Made by a program: the position numbers and the translations under genes. Shown here in pieces: positions 24,074 through 33,800 of a stretch of 64,000 nt of DNA. The notes under the pieces are model-generated. The model ran no database searches, was not told the origin of the DNA, and saw only the letters and a program-made list of their open reading frames with translations. The DNA comes from Pseudogracilibacillus sp037071985 (lineage in GTDB: Bacteria; Bacillota; Bacilli; Bacillales; Amphibacillaceae). The stretch spans positions 1 through 64,000 of the forward strand of contig NZ_JAXHDF010000009.1 in the NCBI RefSeq assembly GCF_037071985.1, given 5' to 3'. Numbering within the stretch: position 1 is the first letter of the stretch; each line of letters opens with the position of its first letter.

Positions 24074-24100
24074 AAAATTTCCTCCTCGAAAATTTTCTCG

Positions 24101-24196
24101 TCTCACCTCACCTAGTTCCCGCGTTCCATTTCGTCTTATTCTCGGCATTCTCACCTCACCTAGTTCCCGCGTTCCATTTCGTCTTATTCTCGGCAT
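24101..24196. repeat. 48-bp perfect tandem duplication
   Basis: 24101-24148 and 24149-24196 are identical. Each unit, read leftward, carries AGGTGAGGTGAG in front of ATG, so the duplication copies a ribosome site and a 16-codon leader in frame. Confidence 0.85.
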
Positions 24197-24223
24197 ACGT
24201 AATTTTTGAATACCGTAACATCA

Positions 24224-24237
24224 ACGTTTATAAACGT
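24224..24237. promoter_or_regulatory. 14-bp palindrome upstream of the transfer genes
   Basis: ACGTTTATAAACGT is a perfect palindrome just upstream of the two-TM/translocase genes and resembles the ACGTTTATA motif near 21465-21475. It is a probable operator. Confidence 0.45.
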
Positions 24238-24338
24238 ATTACTTAGGTAGGGTACTTGAGTAAATGCTTTAGTAACAACTTATGTAATTACTTATTCAAA
24301 AATGCCTGTACCTACATAAAAACTTACTAAGTAGCAGT

Positions 24339-24548
24339 CTACTTGTCCGAATCCATTAAATAAAATATATTGTTAACTGGCTCGCCTAAACGCTCGCTAA
24401 TCTTAATCGCAATTCCAAGTGCGGGCTGCCTTCGATTATTCTCGTATCGATTATATTGATCGGATTGAATCCCGAGAAAGTCGGCAAATTCTTTTTGATT
24501 TTTCTCGAATTTATGCCGATAGCTTTTCAGTCGATTTTTAACGTTCAT
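24339..24548 (-). CDS. XRE-family regulator (69 aa) near the transfer genes
   Basis: This is a Cro/C1-type HTH protein; the HTH lies at about residues 16-45 (KNQKEFADFLGIQSDQYNRYENNRRQP). GAGGTGAT favours the ATG at 24548 over the TTG at 24551. It lies directly upstream of the transfer genes and probably controls them. Several TACTTA/CTATA-type repeats on both sides (24240-24330, 24620-24690) may be its sites. Confidence 0.82.
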   Translation of the reverse strand: MNVKNRLKSYRHKFEKNQKEFADFLGIQSDQYNRYENNRRQPALGIAIKISERLGEPVNNIFYLMDSDK

Positions 24549-24693
24549 CAACGGATCACCTCATCGTTAATATTCGACATAGCTTGACCGATCCCCTTTA
24601 TACCATCGTCAACCCGAGTAATAAGTCAACATCTATAACTATGTGTAGATTTTTATGAATTTTAATATCTATATGTAGTTACTTATTAGATAG

Positions 24694-24723
24694 AAAAACC
24701 CGCAAGAAATTAATCCCGCGGGA
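24694..24723 (-). terminator. Terminator of the lipoprotein gene
   Basis: On the minus strand CCCGC...GCGGG encloses the loop and is followed by TTTTTC. Confidence 0.7.
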
Positions 24724-24738
24724 ATTCGTTCAAGTATA

Positions 24739-25356
24739 TCATTTTAGTTCTAGCTTAACCTCTTCGGTTTGATAAGCATTATCATAATCTCCGTCCTCTT
24801 CTAAACCTATATCGGTAGATGTCCATTCTAGCTTAATCCACTCAATAGACTCCGCCTCACCGCGCTCCAAGTAGAAAATAACATCGCCTTCCTTTATTAC
24901 GCCCTCATGTATATCTCCACCTAAATTATCCGATAACAATAGGTCTGCATCTACTTGCTCGCCGGTGCTCGTTACTAAGGTAGCTTGATCCGGATATGTA
25001 GTGAATTTGCCATCCGTTGTATTTTCGACTAAGAATTTTACGCCAACAGCCGAGACTTCTGCGTCCTCATCTTCGAGCGTAGGCGCCTTTTCCGTAACAA
25101 CTACTTTCTGTATTTCCGTTCGAAGGCCGTTAAAATCACCTTCCCAAGTTGCATCATTGTAATACGTCCAAATATCATCAGGATCAACTTCGTCGGTTTC
25201 GTCTGCTTCCTTATCTTCCTCGTCATTACTTAACGGAGTAGCATCCTCGCCCACTTTAGCGTCAGCTTTTTCGGATTCAATCTTATCTACACCTCCGCAA
25301 GCAACTAGAAATAACGATAACAATAACCCCAAATACAATATCGATATTCTCTTCAT
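24739..25356 (-). CDS. Lipoprotein with DUF4352/DUF5067-like domain
   Basis: This 205-residue secreted lipoprotein has a signal peptide ending in the lipobox LFLVAC (Cys near residue 20). An acidic linker follows (EEDKEADETDEVDPDD), then an Ig-like domain of the DUF4352/DUF5067 kind (VGVKFLVENTTDGKFTTYPDQATLVTSTGEQ). The ATG at 25356 with GGGGGAAA is preferred over the upstream TTG. It is a single gene at the right end of the element, where cargo is often placed. A surface role such as exclusion or envelope modification is possible. Confidence 0.75.
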   Translation of the reverse strand: MKRISILYLGLLLSLFLVACGGVDKIESEKADAKVGEDATPLSNDEEDKEADETDEVDPDDIWTYYNDATWEGDFNGLRTEIQKVVVTEKAPTLEDEDAEVSAVGVKFLVENTTDGKFTTYPDQATLVTSTGEQVDADLLLSDNLGGDIHEGVIKEGDVIFYLERGEAESIEWIKLEWTSTDIGLEEDGDYDNAYQTEEVKLELK

Positions 25357-25482
25357 ATATATTTCCCCCAATTTTTTATATTATATGACTAGATTATCAT
25401 GTTTTGTAAAATAATGTTAGTTTAATAGTTATTATGATGCGGATAATTCATATATATATATATACATACGCCAACCATTTAA

Positions 25483-25524
25483 ATAAAGCCCTTAGCGAAA
25501 TTAATCGCCGAGGGCTTCTTTATC
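25483..25524. terminator. Hairpin terminator near the right end
   Basis: AAGCCCT and AGGGCTT flank a loop of about 20 bases, with T-rich sequence on both sides. It isolates the element's right end from outside transcription. Confidence 0.5.
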
Positions 25525-25637
25525 ATGACGTCATAAACAGTAAGCAACCGCTCTTCATATTTGCGCAAGACCGCACCTACATGATATAATTTGGTCAACA
25601 CGTGATTGCTTCGGACAATAAACGCAATCCTATCGCC

Positions 25638-25655
25638 TTATATCAACGTACAAGC
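25638..25655. repeat. Possible integrase arm-binding site, right
   Basis: This is the partner of 5679-5696 (17 of 18 identical, same orientation), 33 bp inside attR. Confidence 0.4.
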
Positions 25656-25687
25656 TACCGTTTAATATTCCGTAAAGGTAAACGAAC

Positions 25688-25732
25688 GCATGGCATGCAG
25701 GAGGTCATCGGTTCAAGCCCGATATGCTCCAT
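25688..25732. repeat. attR, 45-bp direct repeat
   Basis: It is identical to 5559-5603. Beyond it begins host sequence with the original tRNA terminator. The element between the two repeats is 20.1 kb. Confidence 0.93.
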
Positions 25733-25741
25733 CACGAAAAT

Positions 25742-25773
25742 CGCTTATACATTAAATTGTATAAGCGTTTTTA
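25742..25773 (+). terminator. Original tRNA-Ala terminator, displaced
   Basis: CGCTTATAC (25742-25750) pairs with GTATAAGCG (25759-25767), followed by TTTTTATTTTTT. It lies 10 bp after attR, the place expected for the tRNA terminator before insertion. Confidence 0.75.
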
Positions 25774-25914
25774 TTTTTTGTAAAAGTTACGATAATACTA
25801 TTTGATGCATATTTTTTGTTTATTATTATTTTGTTTTAAAATAATGGGGTAATCGGAAAATAGTGTAGAAAAGTTCCCTTTATAGACTGTGAGCACCCAC
25901 CCGTTAGTTTAATT

Positions 25915-26268
25915 TTAACATTCACAAATCATTAAAATATTTCCATCAGGATCTTTGAAATTAAAATAATGATTATATTCAATTTCTGTAATCAAATTAA
26001 CATCTTTGTTCTTCATATAGTGATACGCTTTTTCAATATTATTTGTATTGAAGTGAAATACAGGAGTTTTAAACACTTTATCCTCTGAATAAATCTTGCT
26101 GTCTAAAACGATCCCCGTGCCATCCATAGTTATGACATAAAGATGACCAAATTGTACTTCGCCACTTGCCTTTAGTCCTAAAATATCGCAGTACCAATCT
26201 CTCGCTTTCTCTATATTACTTACTGGGATAAATACTGTTCCAATTTTATTTAAGATAGGATTATCCAT
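25915..26268 (-). CDS. VOC family (glyoxalase-like) protein
   Basis: This 117-residue protein has a single vicinal-oxygen-chelate fold (NKIGTVFIPVSNIEKARDWYCDILGL, ... FNFKDPDGNILMICE). The C-terminal Glu is typical of metal-binding members. The ATG at 26268 with AAGGAGTG is chosen over an upstream in-frame Met. The family covers glyoxalases, dioxygenases and antibiotic-binding proteins, and the substrate is unknown. Confidence 0.8.
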   Translation of the reverse strand: MDNPILNKIGTVFIPVSNIEKARDWYCDILGLKASGEVQFGHLYVITMDGTGIVLDSKIYSEDKVFKTPVFHFNTNNIEKAYHYMKNKDVNLITEIEYNHYFNFKDPDGNILMICEC

Positions 26269-26411
26269 CAAAAAACACTCCTTAAAATTATTGAGCATAG
26301 TAAATATTCCACATATTAATTATAAAAACCTGCTTTAAAATGACAGAAAACAATATAACTTCTAAAATGGCTATGCCGGAGGTTTTCAAAAACATTAACT
26401 CAAACAAGATT

Positions 26412-27140
26412 TTAATTTAATTTCTCCCTAACTTTATGATAAAAGGACATGATCATCCAAATAGCTGTTGGAAGTGCGATCGCACCAGCTACCATATATG
26501 TCAGGAGGCTAATTGCGGGGTCTTTGTCTATACTACCGATAATTAACAAAAGAATTACGACAATGAATAAGACAAGGAATGGTATGATTTTTACTATGTT
26601 GACTAATCCCTTTTTCCCTTCTGCTTTCCATTTGTTACTGTATGTTGTAATGATCGTCCAAGCTGTCGGGAGGGCAATTATACTGAGAATAACAGCTACT
26701 CCGAAAAGTATTGATTCAAAAATACCCGAGCTTATCATAGCTCCAACCCATACGAGTACTGTTAGTAAAACAAACGGAATTGCCAAGTTTTTCATGGAGT
26801 CACTTGAATTTTTATACTTTTCAACTGTAGTGTCTTGGTCTGTATAAATCGGTTTTGTACCAGGATACGCTCTGAATAAATGAATATTTCCTTCTGAGAC
26901 AACGTGTGACCATCCTGCAGATGAAAAAAAGTCAAAGTATTCCCCCTCTTCATCGTCTTTTAATAAACGATAATCTATACTGTAGGTATAATCTGTACTT
27001 TCTCCTTTTTCAAGCGTATACCCCATAAACTTAAAGTCACTGGCATGCCAGCCTTGCAAAGAATATCGGCGTAATTTTTCCATATCCTTATTCTCTGCAA
27101 AAGCTAGTCCACCTGACATAATATACTTTGTTTGACTCAT
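26412..27140 (-). CDS. DUF2812 family membrane protein
   Basis: The protein has 242 residues. The N-terminal half is a soluble DUF2812 domain (LRRYSLQGWHASDFKFMGYTL...YSIDYR). The C-terminal half has four TM helices. DUF2812 genes are regularly paired with a PadR regulator, and here the two overlap by 4 bp. The role is unknown; regulation by the PadR partner is likely. Confidence 0.8.
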   Translation of the reverse strand: MSQTKYIMSGGLAFAENKDMEKLRRYSLQGWHASDFKFMGYTLEKGESTDYTYSIDYRLLKDDEEGEYFDFFSSAGWSHVVSEGNIHLFRAYPGTKPIYTDQDTTVEKYKNSSDSMKNLAIPFVLLTVLVWVGAMISSGIFESILFGVAVILSIIALPTAWTIITTYSNKWKAEGKKGLVNIVKIIPFLVLFIVVILLLIIGSIDKDPAISLLTYMVAGAIALPTAIWMIMSFYHKVREKLN

Positions 27141-27454
27141 TCTTCAACCTCCTCTAATCCATTTTCCGCTAATTGAATCATCAGTTTTCTTATCTTTAAA
27201 TCTTCTTCTAATACTTTTTTGCCCTTTTTAGTAAGCAAATAAGTTTTACGTCTTGAATCTGATTTATCATGCAAATAGATCCACTCTTGTTTTAATAACT
27301 TTTTAATAATCGTGTACATTGAAGCAGGACCTATAGCAACAGCCCCTTTTGTTGTTTCTTCAATTAAGCTCATAATTGCGTAACCATGTCTTGGTTTAGT
27401 TAAAGCAGCCATAATATAAAACATTGAATCTGTTAATTGCTCAACTTCCTTCAA
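27137..27454 (-). CDS. PadR-family transcriptional regulator
   Basis: This 105-residue winged-helix repressor shows the typical PadR pattern (FYIMAALTKPRHGYAIMSLIEE, then SMYTIIKKLLKQEWI and TYLLTKKGKKVLEED). It is the first gene of the operon with the DUF2812 gene. Three similar palindromes in the 110 bp upstream (27481-27563) are probable binding sites, so it likely represses itself. Confidence 0.9.
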   Translation of the reverse strand: MKEVEQLTDSMFYIMAALTKPRHGYAIMSLIEETTKGAVAIGPASMYTIIKKLLKQEWIYLHDKSDSRRKTYLLTKKGKKVLEEDLKIRKLMIQLAENGLEEVEE

Positions 27455-27480
27455 TTAACTACCTTCTTTCTTTTTAAGTT

Positions 27481-27563
27481 GTATCATAAAACGATATATA
27501 TATCTAAAAACAATATATCATTTTACGATACATATGTCCACAGTTATATCATAAATTGATATA
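27481..27563. promoter_or_regulatory. Three PadR operator candidates
   Basis: Sites at 27481-27500, 27512-27531 and 27545-27563 share the form TATATCA...TGATATA (third copy: TATATCA, TAAAT, TGATATA). They occupy the promoter region of the padR-DUF2812 operon. Confidence 0.65.
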
Positions 27564-27824
27564 TTATTTTTTATTTTAGTTCCAGTTCTTCTATGGAATT
27601 GTATCTAAATATACAGGATATTCTTGTTCACTATTATTCAAGAGAATGCATGCTCATATATTGAACATAAGTCGATAATGACACCTTAATTAAAATAGGT
27701 ACAAAATCATTTATAAAGGAATAAGTAAAAGTTTAATGATTATTTGTATATCGGGTTCGTTACTAACATTAAATGACTTTTTCATATCATCTTTTCTTTA
27801 TTTTATAACAAGATTTATTAAAGA
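27564..27824. other. Intergenic stretch, no gene recognised
   Basis: AT-rich sequence between the PadR promoter region and the adhesin terminator; no supported ORF or RNA. Confidence 0.3.
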
Positions 27825-27863
27825 AAAAAGCTTTTACGTATTTACACGTAAAAGCTTTTATTG
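27825..27863. terminator. Terminator of the adhesin gene
   Basis: AAAAGCTTTTACGT and ACGTAAAAGCTTTT form a 14-bp stem with a short loop and flanking T-runs on both strands. Confidence 0.85.
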
Positions 27864-27877
27864 TTTCTTACATTAAA

Positions 27878-30800
27878 TTATACACTCTTTTTTCTTCTGA
27901 AGTACAGTACCACTAGACCAATTACTAGTAATCCTAGACCAATCATAATGAAATTAAATATATCGGTAGCTGTCTTAGGTAACTTGCTCCCTTTCTCAGG
28001 TGTAGTATTCTTAGAATCCTCTTTTGGTTTAAGTGGTTCATTTATGATTTCTTTCTCTCTCTCTTTCTCTACCTTAATTGTTTCCTCTGGTTTATATGGC
28101 TCATTGATGTTTTCTCCATCAACCGTAGCAATATTTTTAATTTCTTGACCAGACTTAATTTTTGCTTTAAATGTGACGGTACGCCATTCGGTATCATTTA
28201 CATCACCGAAGGTTGCCGTGATCTTGCCATCTTTGAACTCGCCTTTACCTTCGTGATTCACTGTTAAGCTATCTTCTACATATTCCAAACCTTCTGGAAG
28301 TTCATCCATAATCGTCAAGTTTTTAACAACACTATCAGATACTGTGTTACGAGCTTTAATGGTATAGACTACTGTGTCGCCAACTTCGTAGTTCACTTTA
28401 TCTTTTTCAGCATTTTTGGCTAACTTTTCTGATTCAAGCTTCGGCGTTTTTGGATCAACGTTCACTTTCTCTTTTGGCTTATCTGATTCATCGACATTAT
28501 CCCCATCAACCGTGGCGATATTTTCAATTTCTTTGCCTGACTGGCCTGACTTGATTTTCACTTGGAATGTAACAGTGCGCCATTCCGTATCCGTTACATC
28601 ACCAAAGTTCACCGTAATTTTGCCATCTTTGAACTCGCCTTTGCCTTCATGGCTGATTTTCAAACTGTCTTCGACATATTCAAGGCCTTCTGGAAGTGTA
28701 TCCGCAATTGACATGTTTTTAACTAAACTGTCCGATACTTTGTTACGCGCTTTAATCGTGTAAACAATCGTATCTCCAACCTCGAATTTCTCTTTGTCTT
28801 TTTCCAAGTTTGCCGCTAATTTCTCAGACTCAAACACCGAGTGACGTGGATAAATTTCCACTTCTTCTTCTGGCTTGTCTGGCTTGTCAATATTATCACC
28901 ACCAACAGTGGCAATGTTGGTAATATCAGCACCAGCCTGTCCTTTGTCTACAGTAACTAAGAAACTTACCGTATGATCGTTTATATCTGTCACATGACCA
29001 AAGGTACCTGTGACCTTACCGTCTACCACATGACCGGCATCATCATCTTCGGCATCCGTTACCTTTTCGCCATCTACTTCAAGACTGCCTGGCACATACG
29101 TTAAACCTTTTGGAATCGTATCCGTAATAACTAGGTTTTCTACCAAACTATCTTCGATCGTATTCTTTGTCGTGATGGTGTAACGAATTGCGTCACCTAC
29201 TTCTGGATGGTCCGCATCTTTATTGCCTGCTGCCTTCTCTTCCAGTTTTGATGACTTTTTCGATTCTAGTTTTGGTTCTCTTGGATAGATCTCGACTTCT
29301 TCTTCAGGCTCATCTGGCTCTCCGGTATTATCTCCACCGACTTCAGCGATGTTTTTAATATCTTTACCAGATTGTCCTTTGTCTACTGTTACTAAGAAGC
29401 TTATCGTATGTTCGTCGGTATCTGTCACATGACCAAAGGTACCTGTGACCTCACCTTTGACGATATGGCCTGCATCATCGTCTTCGGCATCTGTTACCTT
29501 TTCGCCATCTACTTCAAGACTGCCTGGCACATACGTTAAACCTTCTGGAATGGTATCCTTAATGACTAAGTTTTCTACCAAGCTATCTTCGATTGTATTC
29601 TTTGTCGTGATAGTATAACGAATCGTGTCGCCTACTTCAGGGTTGTCTACATCTGTATTTCCAGCTAGCTTTTCTTCTATCTTCGATGATTTCTCAGATT
29701 CAAGATCTGGATCTTTTGGATCTACAGTAAGCTCTTCTTCCGGTTTATCCGGTTCATCAATATTACTACCATCAACTGTTGCAACGTTTTTAATTGTTTT
29801 TTCGGATTGCCCTGGCTTCACTTTTGCATGAAATGTAAGTGTATGCCAATTAGTGTCGGTAATATCTCCGAATTGAGCAGTTACTTTCACATCTACAAAA
29901 TGCCCGTTATCACTGTCTTCAGCGTCAGTGACAGATTCACCGTCGACTTCTAAACTACCTGCAACATATTCAAGGCCTTCTGGGAGCTCATCTAAGATTG
30001 TTAAATCTTCCACGATTCCATCACTTACTTTATTTCGTGTTTGAATCGTATAAACAATTATATCTCCAACTTCAAATTTATCCTTACCTGTTTCTAAATT
30101 CTTTGCTGATTTATCGGATTCAAGTACTGGGTCTCTTGGATAAATTTTCACTTCTTCTTCTGGCTTATCTGGTTCGTCAATATTGTCACCATCTACAGTT
30201 GCAACGTTTTTAATATCTGTTCCTGCTTGACCAACTTTTACGGTTACTAGAAATTCAAGCGTATGCCAGTCAGTATCCCTAATATCCCCAAACTGACCTG
30301 AGATTTTGCCATCCACTACATAACCTTTATCATCGTCCTCAGCGTCGGTGACAGATTCTCCATCGACTTCTAGACTACCCTCAACATATTCTAAGCCTTC
30401 TGGGATAGTATCAGAAATAATTAGATTCTCAATTATACTATCTTCTATTTTATTACGTGTTTTAATCGTATAGCGAATTGTATCGCCTACTTCAGGGTTG
30501 TCCTCATCTTTATTTCCAGCTAGCTTTTCTTCTAGCTGCGCTGACTTCTCGGATTCAAGAGCTGGATCTTTTGGATCTACAGTAATCTCTTCTTCCGGTT
30601 TGTCTGGCTCGTCTATGTTGCCACCATCTACTGTTGCAATATTTTTAATTGTCTTTTCAGATTGTCCTGGCTTCACTTTTGCATGGAATGTGATCGTATG
30701 CCAATCGGTGTCGGTAATATCACCAAATTGAGAAGTTACTTTTCCGCCTACAAAATGCCCGTTATCACTATCTTCAGCGTCGGTAACGGATTCACCATCG

Positions 30801-33800
30801 ACTTCTAAACTACCTACAACATATTCAAGGCCTTCTGGGAGTTCATCTGAGATTGTTAAATCTTCCACGATTCCATCACTTACTTTATTTCTTGTTTGAA
30901 TCGTATAAACAAGTATATCTCCAACTTCAAATTTGTCCTTACCTATTTCTAAATTTTTTGCTGATTTCTCGGATTCAAGAACTGGATCTCTTGGATAAAC
31001 TTTAACTTCTTCTTCAGGCTTATCCGGTTCGTCAATATTGTCACCATCTACTGTTGCAACATTTTTAATATCTGCTCCCGCTTGACCAGCTTTTACGGTA
31101 ACCAAAAATTCAAGCGTATGCCACTCCGTATCTTTGATGTCTCCAAACAGACCTACGATATTGCCATCCACTACATGACCATTATCATCATCCTCGGCGT
31201 CGGTGACAGATTCAGCATCCACTTTCAGACTACCCTCAACATATTCTAAGCCTTCTGGGATCAGATCTGAAATAGATAATTCTTCTACTATACTATTCTC
31301 TATCGTATTTCGAGTTTTAATCGTATAAAGAAGCATATCACCAACTTCTGGATTTTCTTCATCGGTGTTTCCAGTTAATTTTTGTTCGATCTCTGCTGTT
31401 TTTTCAGATTCAAGGACTGGAGTTTTGTAAGTAACTGGAGTTGTCACTTCATTTGTTTCAATTTCTTTATCTTCATCTTTTAACAAATCTTTAAATTTTA
31501 TTTGTCCTTTGTTTTCTACAGTTTTTCCTGCATGACTTGACAAAGCTTTTACTTTAAATTCAACGGTTATTCCGTCAGGTAATGTAGTAGTATTCGGTAA
31601 GTCTCCTAATTTAAAGATGACTTTTTCATCGTTAAAATGACCTGCATCATTATCTTCCACATCCGTTAAATCTCCCGCTTTTGGACCGTTTAAAATTTTC
31701 ATTGATCCTGGGACATATTCTGTACCTTCTGGAATTGCATCTTCGATTACCGTATTTGCGGCAATGTCTCCACCGGAATTTTTGACGGTCATTTCATACG
31801 TTAATTCGTCACCTGCAAATACACCACCTTCAGGGCTAACCGTTTTTTCAGCGGTCACACACGGTTCGGTACCTAAGAAGATATCATCTAGGTAATTTCC
31901 TGCTGCGTTTGACCCATTTGCACTGGAAATAGCTTCAAAACCAAAGCGAGTTTTCGTTTGGCCTGCTGGAACAACATATGAACCAGAAAAATATTGCCAT
32001 GTATCTTTACCACTTGTCATTGTTTCGATCGTTTTCAGGTTTTTCGGATCAACAGTGGCTGAATCTATCTTTAATGCCATTGTATCTTGGCCAACACGAC
32101 CTTTGTGGGCCAAACGCCAATAAATTGTTTGTCCTGGTGTCGTATCTACATCTTGATAAAGCTGTGCCGCTTCTCGGCTGTTCAATTCCGCGAACTGTTG
32201 CCCATGTGCTGGGGTAACTTTCAAAGATTCATATGGATCACCAGGTGGAATTTCATCGCCCAATGATTTATTCATGATTTCGAATAAACCTGATCTGTCA
32301 GTAGTTTCCCACCCAGGAACAGCACCTTGAGGGGCATCAAACCAGCCTCTCTGCTTTGTTAGTCGCGGGTCATCAGGTGAAAATAGTGGTTCCTCGAAAC
32401 TACCATTAATCAGCGCGACTGGTGCTGCACAAGCATCTGGAGGATCGACTGGTTCTTCCATTTTTGTGTTTTTAATCGAAATAACTGTCGGTTTATCATT
32501 CTCAATCGTTACTTCAATTGCTTCATTATTTAATTCGTAACCTTCTGGCGCTATCGTTTCAACAAGATTGTAATTCCCAGATTCCAAATCCTGTAAAACA
32601 GCTTCTCCGTTTTCATTCGTTACAAGTTTACCTACCTTATTATCGTCTACATCTTTTAATTCAAATGTTGCTCCTTCTAATCTTGTTCCATCTTCTTCAT
32701 CTTCTTTAATAATTTTCAACTCACCAGGTACAGGTGGCTTAAAACTTGGTGTAATAACAGAAGCTAAATCAACTATGACCGGACCTTTCGTCATACTTCC
32801 TAAGTTAGTAATCTCATGAAGTTGTGGATCATACACAAATAATTTTGGGGCACTATCGTTAGTTAGTCCACCGGCTAAAAGCATTCTACCGTCTGGTAAA
32901 AAGCTTAGTCCTCTGCCGGCTGCTTCAGGATCATCAGTTGGCAACTCGGTATTAAGGATAACGTTACCATCTGTTGGATCAAACTGAATTAATCGATTCC
33001 CTTGTGTAAACCACACAAGCCCATCGGCATCAACTAAAAGATCCCCACCTAAACTGCTAACATTGCTAGCCAAACCTTTCACTTCAATCGAATCATGTTG
33101 TCGTAAAATTAAATCAAACGAGGCAAAAAATACTTTTCCACCCTGTCCATAACTATAGTAATACTTTGTTCCATCTTCAGACATAACCCCATTGCCTGTT
33201 GGACCTAATAAATTCGTTACTTTAAGTGAAGCTCCTTCAGAGTCAATAAGATATAATTCACTCCCCGTGGCAGCATAAAACCGATTATTATATTTCGATA
33301 AGGCAAGTCCATTTAATAATTTATCTGCGGCAACACCTCTAACTGTTAGGCTAGCCTTTGGTGTAGCTGAAGGGTTGTTGCCATCAAATTGATAAATGAT
33401 ACTAGGCGTTTCCCATGTATTTCCGTAAGAATCAGTATCATTAATCTCAAAGGCTGCTGATGTTTGAACTTGACTTAATGATACATTAGATTTTTCCGCA
33501 GCAGCAGAATCGTCATTTTCCTTAACGTCCTGATCATCGCTTTCTTTAACAGGAGAAGCGTCGTTAGACTTTTTGTCCTTACCATCTTCTTTTTCTTTTG
33601 AAGTAAATGGCTCCGCCTGATCCTTTTCTTCCAAATCAATCGGCGTGACAACTGCTGGATTCGTTTCTATCACAACATCGTCGTTAATCACAATTTCTGC
33701 AATATTCTCAATTTTCTTTCCAAAAATTGTATCTTCCTTTACTTGCGTTGTGATTTGCAATTTGATATCATTTCCTGCAAGACCCTTTAGTTGTTCTTGC

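Noticed and set aside
5559..25732. Complete prophage
   Set aside because: Integrase, repressor switch and a tail-like fragment are present, but no capsid, portal, terminase, tape-measure or lysis genes were recognised.
25602..25805. 67-codon rightward frame over attR
   Set aside because: It runs through the duplicated tRNA end and its terminator, without a ribosome site.
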